48,206 nt of DNA from Fibrobacterota bacterium (GTDB taxonomy: Bacteria; Fibrobacterota; Chitinivibrionia; Chitinivibrionales; Chitinispirillaceae), in contig JAEZKP010000005.1 of assembly GCA_023436145.1 (NCBI GenBank), forward strand, positions 1 through 48,206, read 5' to 3'. Within the stretch, counting starts at the first letter, position 1, and each line of letters begins with the position of its first letter. The notes beneath the pieces are model-generated. The model searched no databases. It was given only the letters and a program-made list of their open reading frames with translations, and was not told the DNA's origin. Made by a program: the position numbers and the translations under genes. Of the stretch, positions 19,301 through 25,730 are shown piece after piece.

Positions 19301-19975
19301 TTCCTTGTGAATATTGACGGTTTCACTTTCATAAGCGATGCGGTGGTCAAATTTAAAACCACAAACGGGCTGGATCTTACCTCGCGGCATCTGGTTAACA
19401 TAAGAACCTTCCAGGATTCATCCGGTTCTGTATACTCTTTTATCACTGATAAACCAGCTGAGGGTTCAGGTAATTTTCCGGTGGTAAACAACAGAAAGGT
19501 CCGGGTTGTAGTGGTTGGTCCAGTGCCTAAAAGAGTTGATCCGGTTCCTAACCCGGCAAAGCCCAATGCCATACATGTTGCCCCAGGTGATTTCTTTATC
19601 AAACATGAACCAAATGCACGTGACTGGGTGTTCCGTGAAAACTCAGGTGTGGTTATCTCGATACCAGTGATTATTCCTGATGGAGATGATGACTCAACTA
19701 AGGTAAGAATAAAGGTAAAAATTTATGATGCTGTGGGAAATCTGGTTCACTCAAAAGAAGAAAAGGACATTCTGAAAAGTCTGAGAGCGGCCGTAGGAAG
19801 CAATCTTGGTTCAATGCATGATGTGGATATCTATTGGAATGGTTTTAGTAAGAAAAAAATGCCGGTGGCTCCCGGAGTTTATCAGATGGTAATCTACAGG
19901 GAGTATTATGGGTCTGCAGTGGCCAAAACCTTAGGTAGTGCCCGCATGATTGCCAAACTGGGTATTTCCAAGTAG
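13391..19975 (+). CDS. Giant fibro-slime domain surface protein
   Basis: This 2,194-residue protein begins with a signal peptide (MKKSAAFVALLGVLLCVAET, cleavage likely after TFA). I prefer ATG 13391 over ATG 13376 because GGGGGT lies 7 nt before it and the signal peptide starts cleanly. Residues about 25-260 form a fibro-slime domain: TLWVPVTYFDFHSD, then NLTFNFTGDDDVWAFVDGRL and DLGGIHSASSGSFNLN, the PA14-like calcium and sugar-binding pattern. Next come four tandem Ig-like repeats of about 330 residues, each with a YDSL-type strand. A DLDGDGYLDHIELHF motif near 1810 looks like an EF-hand-type calcium loop. The C-terminus has VKIYDAVGNLVHS and VAPGVYQMVIYRE, like FlgD/Ig or secretion-sorting C-terminal domains. 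Fibro-slime proteins are known in Fibrobacter as extracellular slime and adhesion proteins. Ligand binding here is inferred. Confidence 0.9.
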   Translation: MKKSAAFVALLGVLLCVAETFAQIFPETLWVPVTYFDFHSDKSNPEFECPHNGGVHRNMILDSLDADRLPIVNPSGAHINHYIKYWYRDWKDSAQGDKTRPLYTVLSGTEYNANVRYDGPQTVNHDTSFKNIVIHDSLPFRHRGNGFYEYINDSFFPLDNRGFRNEGKNHNFAFTMKLHWKFTKTPNLTFNFTGDDDVWAFVDGRLRMDLGGIHSASSGSFNLNNIPGLIDNQEYALDFFYAERHTSESHIRITTNIISAKPAKIEIEVFPSDTVCAGHTLTAISKVKDSLGNVLEDLSDSTQWYIINNGANNNSHLSSLRGDTIRFTPTEAWVLERLVGVLQVSGMQPIRDTISVWVKACDPDHITIEASVPTPSSNPDILRNDQPLDVLIITSSMVRGTIYAIVRDRFGNFIEPSQRTTWSIVSGAAFIDSVRDGNKTQGQGFVYKDPNAGAGNGEVRARSQDYPSISPDVVPVQIASVAYDSLRIARRVGSNYQRIDSLIINIDIDTTLIVQGRRTDGLGWEIVNGNWSMSSQLTSSTSPPRPGQSWRFSPIDTGRGTISVISIENSSLSAQIKVVVGVGAPYSLILFPSATGSPYNSLPNYYQDSAGIPFPLYAKIFDSRGNWLKQYDSPSAPFSWRVREVSGTPPTGTFQRTTGQQNSFTPTRAYNVVDLIASFTYNSRTFADTVRISVLPGRPHHITIQADTSASGVDLTRYDIQSNQTSANLYAILRDQYNNKIEAVQVPQWYSRDTSVVIAEPTSRVFMGEGLVTRNSDQVSQTRVIATTSDGVFKDSLIVALSDITYDSLRIYIIDNGRKFIDTIRVRTDQSLTLYVEGRRSDGLGWDNVPVIWSKSNSLKTVTLPPTWSDNWTVTPDSIGTGKIYVNRSGAAPDSVFAFFLAGWPDHVRIYKQTGNPAPMTPYPLPPAVDTLIAGTTYPLIAKIFDRNNQWLSEYENIAVSRNLIRWQIVMVSGYLSADTLGNRTGHASSLTPTRAYSTYRVTAEYRDSILTLSSSVLFYIKPGAVHHLVIEGNPTPTGADLQRNNPLNWIEFGSRDNIKNAYAILRDKYGNFISPSQSTNWTSLDTSRITAAEGYALGGEGRITRKAPNGDSIRVIANNRNNTSLIDTVLVRITSVSYDSLKIVVNDTVRIDSLVIRSDQDTILQVLGLRSFDSVWVPVDGDWYFTSNNGSANASSQRMWTFAPTDTATGKIIVSRGSSTIPDTIGVKVIPGLPQKLVLYPKDGSVPSPANPPYPDPIDSIHVIAGQPLPIFAKILDKNDVWLSEYELTSSKRDSIKWRIVEIPGTDSSGFLSGTSGYKQTFTPVRARQSVYVVVSYKEPDGSRIYADTILLAIIPGEAKNLFIEGSTNWQTSPFRPNPISVIRITENMTTASGFAVLRDSMGNFVRFSTVTTWGIVNNDTAAVSVRNGNTNLGEGVIERKVREKMVKVFAVDNSGLRDSVDVALLAYHYTHLRIVVGNDTSAQFLSMNTNQDTILRSQGLRSDNGEWEDVSTRWENSNNLKIDPSAPGASTIWKFSPSDTGHGKIYISLDNDTSAHPDTLDVEFTVGPPTSITMEIITPEEKRIAGEPIEIVVTIYNKDGKVPGTYCFDPNNGNGVQYADPIGAGGRPRPFMLVNGDTIWISETGKQCFNGGVDTTITYLYNAPFGKDSLHQIQFSSGNLKGETPPFKLLPGALDSLALERQNFQALPDTIELSHPSDQIIIYAVGYDKYGNRRGYERSDWTTDSTLHPIESAINTEGIYYDASNVTDNEYGNIIAIPSDTAVKGISAQKFTIIYGPLAMVKDAVTRDLDGDGYLDHIELHFSKPVALTEEMLSQIKLQYGETNTFTIKKIVNDSDSLDSVWVVELDESTSGVLQTSWTPKVSISGLTGYGIGNVNDLVSTDGAGPVILRVTKQRSTLRTREEDEVIIEFSEPVWQSGARTLSTSDTPSIIFYIWQGNDSTGYTRIDSFLVNIDGFTFISDAVVKFKTTNGLDLTSRHLVNIRTFQDSSGSVYSFITDKPAEGSGNFPVVNNRKVRVVVVGPVPKRVDPVPNPAKPNAIHVAPGDFFIKHEPNARDWVFRENSGVVISIPVIIPDGDDDSTKVRIKVKIYDAVGNLVHSKEEKDILKSLRAAVGSNLGSMHDVDIYWNGFSKKKMPVAPGVYQMVIYREYYGSAVAKTLGSARMIAKLGISK
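14470..18110 (+). repeat. Coding repeat: four units of about 1 kb inside the fibro-slime gene
   Basis: Units begin near 14470, 15487, 16467 and 17470 with (D/H)HITIEA/HHLVIEG-type strands. They share AILRDxYGNFI, then YDSLRI (near 14834, 15799, 16802, with the variant YTHLRI near 17795), then a QxLRS/GRRSDGLGW stretch and a YPL-x-AKIFD-x-N-x-WL-x-EYE stretch. The spacing is about 970-1000 nt. The last unit is incomplete. Divergence is high, so these are old duplications. Confidence 0.8.
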
Positions 19976-19982
19976 ATCTACA

Positions 19983-20015
19983 GAGACAGGATTTGAAATC
20001 CTGTCTCCTTTTTTT
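19983..20015 (+). terminator. Rho-independent terminator after the fibro-slime gene
   Basis: GAGACAGGATTT (19983-19994) and AAATCCTGTCTC (19996-20007) form a long stem, followed by CTTTTTTT. It starts 8 nt after the stop. Confidence 0.92.
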
Positions 20016-20088
20016 CCAATATTTTGACTACCCTATACGTATTATTCGACCCGCTGTTAATTTTTAATTTTTTTGATAGGACCCGTTC

Positions 20089-20979
20089 ATGCACATTGCT
20101 GATATTTTAAAAAGTAACAAAGTAGCATTCAGTTTTGAACTATTTCCTCCAAAAGACAAAGCTGCATCGGACCAGTTATATGCTACTATTTCCGAACTTG
20201 TTCCACTTAAACCGGCCTATGTGAGTGTTACTTACGGAGCGGGCGGATCGACCAGAGAGTTGACACACGATCTGGTGATGCGCATTCAGAAAGAAACCAA
20301 TCTGACAGTAGTTTCCCACCTTACCTGCGTGGGATCATCAAAAGCCGAATTATATGCGATTCTGGAAAAATATCAAAGCAGCGGAATATGTAATATCATG
20401 GCACTCCGGGGTGACCCGCCACGCAACAATCCATCCGTTTGCAAACACCCCGATGGTCTGTCCTATGCCACAGAATTAGTCAGCTTAATAAAATCGGATT
20501 TTCCGGAGATGGGGGTAGGTGTGGCTGGTTATCCGGAAGGGCATCCGGAGACTCCCAACCGGCTTCAGGAAATCGAATTTCTCAAAAGAAAAGTTGATGC
20601 TGGTGCTGATTATATCTGTACCCAGCTTTTCTTTGACAATCGTGACTTTTATGATTTCTGTGAACGATGTGAACTGGCTGGAATAAAAATACCTATCCTG
20701 GCAGGCATCATGCCCATCACATCCAGAAAAGGGATGCAACGGATGTCTGAATTAGCCCTGGGGACCCGCTATCCGGCACGTCTGCTGAAAGCTCTTGCGC
20801 GTGCTGAGGATGATAAGCATTTTGAAAAAGTTGGAATACACTGGGCAACCGAGCAGGTTCGCGATTTACTGGACAATGGAGTCAAAGGGATTCACTTTTA
20901 TACTCTCAACCGATCGAATGCAACGGTTCAGATTTATGATCAACTTGGGGTAACCAGTTCGGCCGGTTTGTTAAAATAG
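20089..20979 (+). CDS. metF: Methylenetetrahydrofolate reductase
   Basis: The 296-residue protein is normal length for bacterial MetF. It shows FSFELFPPKD near 15-24 (catalytic Glu region), YVSVTYGAGGSTRELT near 44-59, the folate/FAD barrel segment ILEKYQSSGICNIMALRGDP, GVAGYPEGHPE, GADYICTQLFFDN and the late GVKGIHFYTLNRS. It reduces 5,10-methylene-THF to 5-methyl-THF with FAD, feeding methionine synthesis and, in anaerobes, the methyl branch of C1 metabolism. The start ATG follows AGGACC. It lies between two terminators and appears monocistronic. Confidence 0.96.
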   Translation: MHIADILKSNKVAFSFELFPPKDKAASDQLYATISELVPLKPAYVSVTYGAGGSTRELTHDLVMRIQKETNLTVVSHLTCVGSSKAELYAILEKYQSSGICNIMALRGDPPRNNPSVCKHPDGLSYATELVSLIKSDFPEMGVGVAGYPEGHPETPNRLQEIEFLKRKVDAGADYICTQLFFDNRDFYDFCERCELAGIKIPILAGIMPITSRKGMQRMSELALGTRYPARLLKALARAEDDKHFEKVGIHWATEQVRDLLDNGVKGIHFYTLNRSNATVQIYDQLGVTSSAGLLK

Positions 20980-21001
20980 GGCGGGCATCTTTCTCCCGCC
21001 C
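20979..21001. terminator. Bidirectional terminator between metF and the small lysine-rich gene
   Basis: GGGCGGG (20979-20985) pairs with CCCGCCC (20995-21001) around a 9-nt loop. The plus side continues GTTCTCTTT and the minus side TATTTT, so it can stop both convergent genes. Confidence 0.8.
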
Positions 21002-21008
21002 GTTCTCT

Positions 21009-21122
21009 TTAATAAGAGGCGCTTTTTGCAGCCTGCTTTTCCTTCTTCTTTTCCTTCTTCTCTTTAACCGAAAGTTTTGGTTTATTATTTTTGGTCACTC
21101 CCTTATCTTTGCATTTTGACAT
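21009..21122 (-). CDS. Small lysine-rich protein, 37 aa
   Basis: On the minus strand AGGAGG (21127-21132) lies 4 nt before ATG 21122. The frame runs 37 codons to TAA at 21009. The peptide opens MSKCKDKGVTKNNKPKLSVK and continues with a Lys/Glu run, KEKKEKKKEKQAAKSASY, giving a very basic and probably disordered or helical protein. A TTGACA -35 and a convergent terminator frame it, so it is a complete transcription unit. Such short basic proteins can be nucleic-acid or ribosome associated. The specific role is unknown. It is easily missed because of its size. Confidence 0.75.
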   Translation of the reverse strand: MSKCKDKGVTKNNKPKLSVKEKKEKKKEKQAAKSASY

Positions 21123-21169
21123 AAGATCCTCCTGTAGAAAATTTTAAAATGGTGGCTGTATATTCATTA

Positions 21170-21198
21170 AAAGTATCCTTTTCACTGGTTGTTGTCAA
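21170..21198 (-). promoter_or_regulatory. Probable sigma70-type promoter for the small lysine-rich gene
   Basis: On the minus strand TTGACA (21198-21193), a 17-nt spacer and TACTTT (21175-21170), about 48 nt before the start codon. The -35 is perfect and the -10 is poor. Confidence 0.45.
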
Positions 21199-21347
21199 GA
21201 ATTAATTGAGTATCAGCCTGCCTTCATATTATGGGGATAGGAACTAATCCTGGGTTAACAACGGATCAGCCATTAAGTAAATAATTGAGTTGGCAGTTCC
21301 GGTTTTCGGGTTGACCATCTGGTCAAATCAGATCTGCAAAATTCTGC

Positions 21348-21377
21348 TTGCTTCGACCCTGTCACCAGAAGTATAAT
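21348..21377 (+). promoter_or_regulatory. Possible promoter of the ankyrin gene
   Basis: TTGCTT (21348-21353), an 18-nt spacer and a consensus TATAAT (21372-21377), about 115 nt before the start codon. The inverted repeat at 21311-21326 lies just upstream. Confidence 0.4.
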
Positions 21378-21491
21378 TGCGTGTCGAAAGGGTCACTCTG
21401 GTTCCATTTTTGCAATTATTAAACTGAATCTATCAATGCAAGGACCAGCAACTATCATCTTTATTTAGGGAACACAAGAAGAGGAGCTAGT

Positions 21492-22109
21492 ATGAATCTG
21501 ATGCGCGCGAGTGCAAAAGGTGATTTGGAAACAGTAGAAAAACTTCTCAATGAAGGCGTTGATGTTAACGCCACAGATATGCATGGAAGAACTGCGCTTA
21601 TTGAGGCAGCATGGAGCGGAAATGCTTCCATCGCCGAGCTTCTGGTTCAGAAAGGGGCAGAGGTAAACGCTGCAGATTCAGCTGGGTATACTGCTTTGAT
21701 GCGTGCATCTGAAGAGGGGCATCTTTCTTTGGTGAAAACTCTTATCAAAAATGGTGCCGATGTAAACGCCAGGGGAAAAGTACGGGGAACCACCTCACTA
21801 ATGTTAGCTGCAGAAAACGGTCACAAAGAAATCATAAAAATACTGATTGACAGTGGTGCTAAAGTAAATGCAATCGATCAGTATGAGGAAACCGCACTGG
21901 CCCGGGCTTATCGCACTAATCAGACTGAAGCTGCCGAGCTGATTGAATCAAAGGGTGGCAGAGGAAAACCGGAAAGAAGTTCCTTTTCCATCTCCGATAA
22001 AGAGCTTAAACCGTATACCAAAGCCACACTTCCTCAATGGAGTGCTGCTGCTTCAGAAGACATAGGTTTTGATGAAGAGACTTCGACCGACAGTTTTGAT
22101 GAGGAATAA
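21492..22109 (+). CDS. Ankyrin-repeat protein
   Basis: The 205-residue protein contains four to five ankyrin repeats over residues 1-155, with the typical G-x-TALMxAxxxGHxxxVKxLIxxGADVNA pattern (for example GYTALMRASEEGHLSLVKTL). After about residue 155 follows a Ser/Asp/Glu-rich tail ending FDEETSTDSFDEE, probably disordered. GAGGAG sits 6 nt before ATG. There is no signal peptide, so it should be cytosolic. Ankyrin repeats bind partner proteins, and the partner is not evident from the neighbours. Confidence 0.92.
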   Translation: MNLMRASAKGDLETVEKLLNEGVDVNATDMHGRTALIEAAWSGNASIAELLVQKGAEVNAADSAGYTALMRASEEGHLSLVKTLIKNGADVNARGKVRGTTSLMLAAENGHKEIIKILIDSGAKVNAIDQYEETALARAYRTNQTEAAELIESKGGRGKPERSSFSISDKELKPYTKATLPQWSAAASEDIGFDEETSTDSFDEE

Positions 22110-22238
22110 ATTCAGGTGTTCAGGTAACCCAAAAATCTGAACTATGATGTTTACGAAGTGGCTGCTCAGCAGCTGCTTCAAGAATGGAATTTTTACAACC
22201 GATAACATGCACCCTCACTCCTATAGGGGCAAAATATT

Positions 22239-23234
22239 TTATAGCTGATCCATCTTTTCCATGCGGTAATTGCTCATGGCTTTCTCCACAGATGAATTGG
22301 CATAGCAGTAAATACAGCCATGAGGACAGGTGTCATATTTTCCAATATCTTTACTCACTATACAACCGCATAACTTACGCTGACCACTATCCTTTAAACC
22401 AGACTTAAAGGTAAAATTTTCCTGACCGAAGATGTCTATTTTTTCATTCAACCCTAAAAATCTTCTTAACTCTGTATCATCACCGAAATTTCTGGCAATG
22501 CTTACCGGATCGATACAACTTCCATTATGAATATTGAAATCCGAAAGATCAATTTGTTCAGCGCAGGATACTACCTCTATTCCCCATCGCAAACCCAGTC
22601 TTCGTAACCCTTCACCCATTTTTTGAATACTCTCCGGATCACAATCACCTAACACCAGGCCTGCCTTTTTCAAATTTCTGTCAACCTTTGCATAACGGGT
22701 GAGAAAGCTTACAGTGAGTCGTTTTGTAAATCCTGCAAGTTGGTTTCCAATCCGCTCAATTCTTCCCAGCAATACTTCTGCAGTAATTTTTTCTGTAAGA
22801 ATAATAGGGTCGAATCGCCATGAGACCCTCTCTCTTCCTATTTTATCGGACAAAAGCTTGAAGCTCTCTATCCGTGCTTCTAAAGGAGGTAATCGCAGCT
22901 CCAGACCTTCAGATTCATAGTCATTCAAGGTCATCTGAAACAGATAATTGATTTTTTTTTCATCAATTCTGCTAAGCAAAGGTAAAAGAGGAGATGGGTT
23001 TTTGGTCCAGAACATAATCAGACGAACATTTTGAAATGATATAAACTGAGATTTGCCGTTAAATGGATTAATCCACCTCACATATCCCCTATTCAACCTA
23101 TCAATAAACCACTTTGAATAAAACGCCGGTATATCGGTTGCCCTGCTGGCAGAGATGATTAACGGGGCAATCCCATCAACCAACTCACCATCATCCCTTT
23201 TTATTTTTACCTTTTCCCATCCTCTAAATGCCAT
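22239..23234 (-). CDS. DUF1848 family protein
   Basis: The 331-residue protein matches DUF1848: an early IISASRATDIPAFYSKWF, then RLIMFWTKNPSPLLPLL, RVSWRFDPIILTEKI, and a C-terminal cysteine cluster KLCGCIVSKDIGKYDTCPHG-CIYCYAN. The CPHGCIYCYA end resembles metal or Fe-S binding sites of photolyase-like and radical SAM proteins, but no canonical activity has been established. It is divergent from the radical SAM gene across 117 bp. Start at 23234 chosen as the first ATG before the conserved core. Confidence 0.85.
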   Translation of the reverse strand: MAFRGWEKVKIKRDDGELVDGIAPLIISASRATDIPAFYSKWFIDRLNRGYVRWINPFNGKSQFISFQNVRLIMFWTKNPSPLLPLLSRIDEKKINYLFQMTLNDYESEGLELRLPPLEARIESFKLLSDKIGRERVSWRFDPIILTEKITAEVLLGRIERIGNQLAGFTKRLTVSFLTRYAKVDRNLKKAGLVLGDCDPESIQKMGEGLRRLGLRWGIEVVSCAEQIDLSDFNIHNGSCIDPVSIARNFGDDTELRRFLGLNEKIDIFGQENFTFKSGLKDSGQRKLCGCIVSKDIGKYDTCPHGCIYCYANSSVEKAMSNYRMEKMDQL

Positions 23235-23351
23235 ATTTCTTCCAGGTATACGCTTTAAGATCAGACTGATTTAATTTTTCTTTATTCCGGATAAGATTTC
23301 TCCAGGGACTCTTATTAAAACACAACCTTATTGAAAGTAATATTTTTGCAT

Positions 23352-24644
23352 ATGTCTTTAAAAATACTGGTTATAAATCCTTACGTGACTGATTTCAAAC
23401 TTTACGATGAATGGATGCACCCGGCAGGTTTGTATTTTTTGATGGATATCCTGGAGAAAAACGGGCATGCTGTAAGTTATTTCAATTGTCTGCATAGCTA
23501 TAGCGCATCTCCCAGAAAATATGGAACCGGTAGTTTTAATTTTTCAGAGATTTCCAAACCGGAATTGTACAGTAACATCAAACGTAAATTTAAAATTTAT
23601 GGAAAACCGGTTCAGGAGTTTCGGAGTTTTCTGCAAAACATCCCACAACCGGATCTCATTTGCATTGGCAGTATGATGACTTACTGGGCTACTGGAGTGG
23701 TTGAGACAATAAAGATTATCAGAGAGACAAATCTGTCGACCCTAATTTTGGTGGGAGGGATCGCTGCCCGACTCATGCCTAATTTTTTCAATCGTCCATC
23801 TGATAATTGCATTTCCGGTAATCTTTCCGATCCTGAAATTTCCTCACTACTTGAAATCAAGGAGCTACCAGAACCTTCCTTATTGGCTGGTTTTAAAGCA
23901 CTGGACAAGCCAGTAAACCACGGTCCGGTTTTGCTTACTCTGGGATGTCCGATGCAATGCAGCTATTGTGCATCAAAAATACTGCAACCCTCCTTCCAAT
24001 ACCGTTCTCTGGAACTAATCCTTAAGGAAATCGATTTTCTGGTTGACAGATTTGGAATTACAGATTTTGCATTTTACGATGACGCTTTGCTCTGTAATCC
24101 GCAAAGAGTGTTTATTCCTTTTCTTGAGAAAATAATCGAACGGAAATATGACATCCGTTTCCACACTCCAAATGGTATGCACCTTAGATTTATCAATGAA
24201 CCGTTATTAGACCTGATGATTAAAGCGGGCTTTACCACTTTCAGGTTTGGTTACGAAAGCAGTGATCTTAGATATCTGCAGGATATTTCTGCCAAGGTAA
24301 ATCGTGATGAGTTGGAGGATAAAATAAAACTGTTAAAAAGATATTGTACAGATAAACAGGATGTCGGTGTTTACATTATGGGAGGACTCAGAGAACAAAC
24401 TCCTCAGCAAATGTTAAATGAAATGGATTTTGTGGGAGCGCAGGGAATAAAAGTGAAACCGGTTTTTATCTCACCGGTTCCGGGAACATCGCTTTACCAG
24501 TATTATCTTGATCTTTTTCCTGCGCTGGCAACTGATCCGCTATGGCATAACGACTCGTTTTTTATCACCTGTCTGCCTTACTGGAGTACTTCTGATGTGG
24601 AGAACGTGAGAAGAAGAGCTAAGGAGATAAACTGTAGTGTCTGA
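23352..24644 (+). CDS. B12-binding-domain radical SAM protein
   Basis: The 430-residue protein has a Rossmann-like cobalamin-binding N-terminal domain (ILVINPYVTDFKLYDEWMHP and further to about 140, without a clear DxHxxG) and a radical SAM core with CPMQCSYC, that is C199-x3-C203-x2-C206, binding the 4Fe-4S cluster. Later FYDDALLCNP, FHTPNGMHLRFI and FRFGYESSD are typical barrel strands of this class. Members perform methylations, ring closures and other radical chemistry. The substrate is unknown. ATG 23352 is preferred because the conserved strand starts there, and an upstream TTG (23331) adds seven residues. It is divergent from the DUF1848 gene, possibly sharing a promoter region. Confidence 0.88.
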   Translation: MSLKILVINPYVTDFKLYDEWMHPAGLYFLMDILEKNGHAVSYFNCLHSYSASPRKYGTGSFNFSEISKPELYSNIKRKFKIYGKPVQEFRSFLQNIPQPDLICIGSMMTYWATGVVETIKIIRETNLSTLILVGGIAARLMPNFFNRPSDNCISGNLSDPEISSLLEIKELPEPSLLAGFKALDKPVNHGPVLLTLGCPMQCSYCASKILQPSFQYRSLELILKEIDFLVDRFGITDFAFYDDALLCNPQRVFIPFLEKIIERKYDIRFHTPNGMHLRFINEPLLDLMIKAGFTTFRFGYESSDLRYLQDISAKVNRDELEDKIKLLKRYCTDKQDVGVYIMGGLREQTPQQMLNEMDFVGAQGIKVKPVFISPVPGTSLYQYYLDLFPALATDPLWHNDSFFITCLPYWSTSDVENVRRRAKEINCSV

Positions 24645-24818
24645 GAAAATTTAATTATCAATCACCGGATCTCAAATCGAAACTATCCAGGAAATTATCC
24701 AACAGAAACAACTTTCTAATCAGAAATAAACAATCAGAGTTAATAGGAGAAAAAATAAGCAGTCAGAGTTAGTCATAAATAAATATCTGATCTGATAAAA
24801 GACATAGGAAACCAGCAG

Positions 24819-24923
24819 AATCTAAAATCTCCGATTCCCCAAATCTGAAATATCCGACTCCCCAAATCTAAAATCTCCGACTCCCCAAATCTAAAATCTC
24901 CGATTCCCTAAATCTGAAATCTA
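24819..24923 (+). repeat. 23-bp tandem repeat, four copies plus a partial fifth
   Basis: Units at 24819, 24842, 24865 and 24888 have the form AATCT(A/G)AAAT(C/A)T then CCGA(T/C)TCCC(C/T)A. A degenerate continuation AATCTGAAATCTAATATCTG follows to about 24945 and runs into the stop of the minus-strand DUF4416 gene. There are no spacers of unique sequence, so it is not a CRISPR. A tandem repeat of this type can vary in copy number. Confidence 0.9.
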
Positions 24924-24935
24924 ATATCTGAAATC

Positions 24936-25463
24936 TTAAATCTTCAGGTCTCTCGCCAATGTGGCTCTCGCTTTTTCCAGAAATTCATAAAGTGGTTTTT
25001 GTCGATAATCCGGGTAAGTCCATGAGAAAAAACGAAATTTCCCTTTTCGGTAATGAAGAGTTACTTCACCATAAATACCATTTCCCAGGTACAACCGGTG
25101 ATAGAAGTCCTTTGTGGTGGCTAACACGAATTTATCTCTGGCCAGATAACCCGGATCAATATTAACACTTCGTTTTCCATCAACTGAGTACTGCTGCTCG
25201 ATACTGTTGGTGAAAAGTTTAATCCCGATGAGTTGCTCTCTGTCGATAAATGTGCGATAATTGAAATAAACTTTCATTAAAGAGGGTCCCATCTCATCAC
25301 TGTAGTATTCAGACCAGGAAAATGGCAGCGGTCCATAGCTGAATTCCTGCTCACCGAATTTTTTATCAAGAATCTCCACAATTCTGGTGAGATCTATTGT
25401 CAGAGGATTATAAGTGATTGCTATGACCAGTTTTACTGGTAGTGGAATCGAAGCGATACCCAT
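24936..25463 (-). CDS. DUF4416 family protein
   Basis: The 175-residue protein begins MGIASIPLPVKLVIAITYNP, a form typical of DUF4416, and has YGPLPFSWSEYYSDEMGPSL, RSVNIDPGYLARDKFVLATT and GIYGEVTLHYRKGKF. The set of conserved acidic and aromatic residues suggests an enzyme, but function is unknown. AAAGGTG is located 7 nt before the ATG on the minus strand. It is divergent from the Rnf operon. The stop region is embedded in the decayed end of the 23-bp repeats, so the C-terminus may have been altered by repeat variation. Confidence 0.85.
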   Translation of the reverse strand: MGIASIPLPVKLVIAITYNPLTIDLTRIVEILDKKFGEQEFSYGPLPFSWSEYYSDEMGPSLMKVYFNYRTFIDREQLIGIKLFTNSIEQQYSVDGKRSVNIDPGYLARDKFVLATTKDFYHRLYLGNGIYGEVTLHYRKGKFRFFSWTYPDYRQKPLYEFLEKARATLARDLKI

Positions 25464-25730
25464 AAAAAAACACCTTTAAAAAATTATGGTTTATTGATAT
25501 ATTTCCCATACCAAGGATCGGGAGGGGCTTTTTGGAAAAAAAATATAGCTCACGGCAAACGAAAATAGTTTTTTATCCCGGATAGTCTGTTGTGTGATCT
25601 GTTGCAGATTGGACTTGACTGGATAAAGCGCCGTTAGTAGTTTTTTAGCTCTTCGAAATATATACAGAATATCGGACAGGAAAAGATTGCCTTCTAAGCT
25701 ATTCCACGACTGCAAAAATGGGAGACATAA

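Larger units (their letters stand above)
21123..21491. other. Divergent intergenic region, 369 bp
   Basis: It holds the two proposed promoters and a perfect inverted repeat TTGACC-ATCT-GGTCAA at 21311-21326, a candidate operator. A second imperfect pairing, CGACCCTGTC with a downstream GGGTCAC, flanks the TATAAT box. No further gene seen. Confidence 0.5.

Noticed and set aside
24819..24923. Possible CRISPR array
   Set aside because: Units are contiguous 23-bp tandem repeats with no unique spacers, and no cas genes are present.
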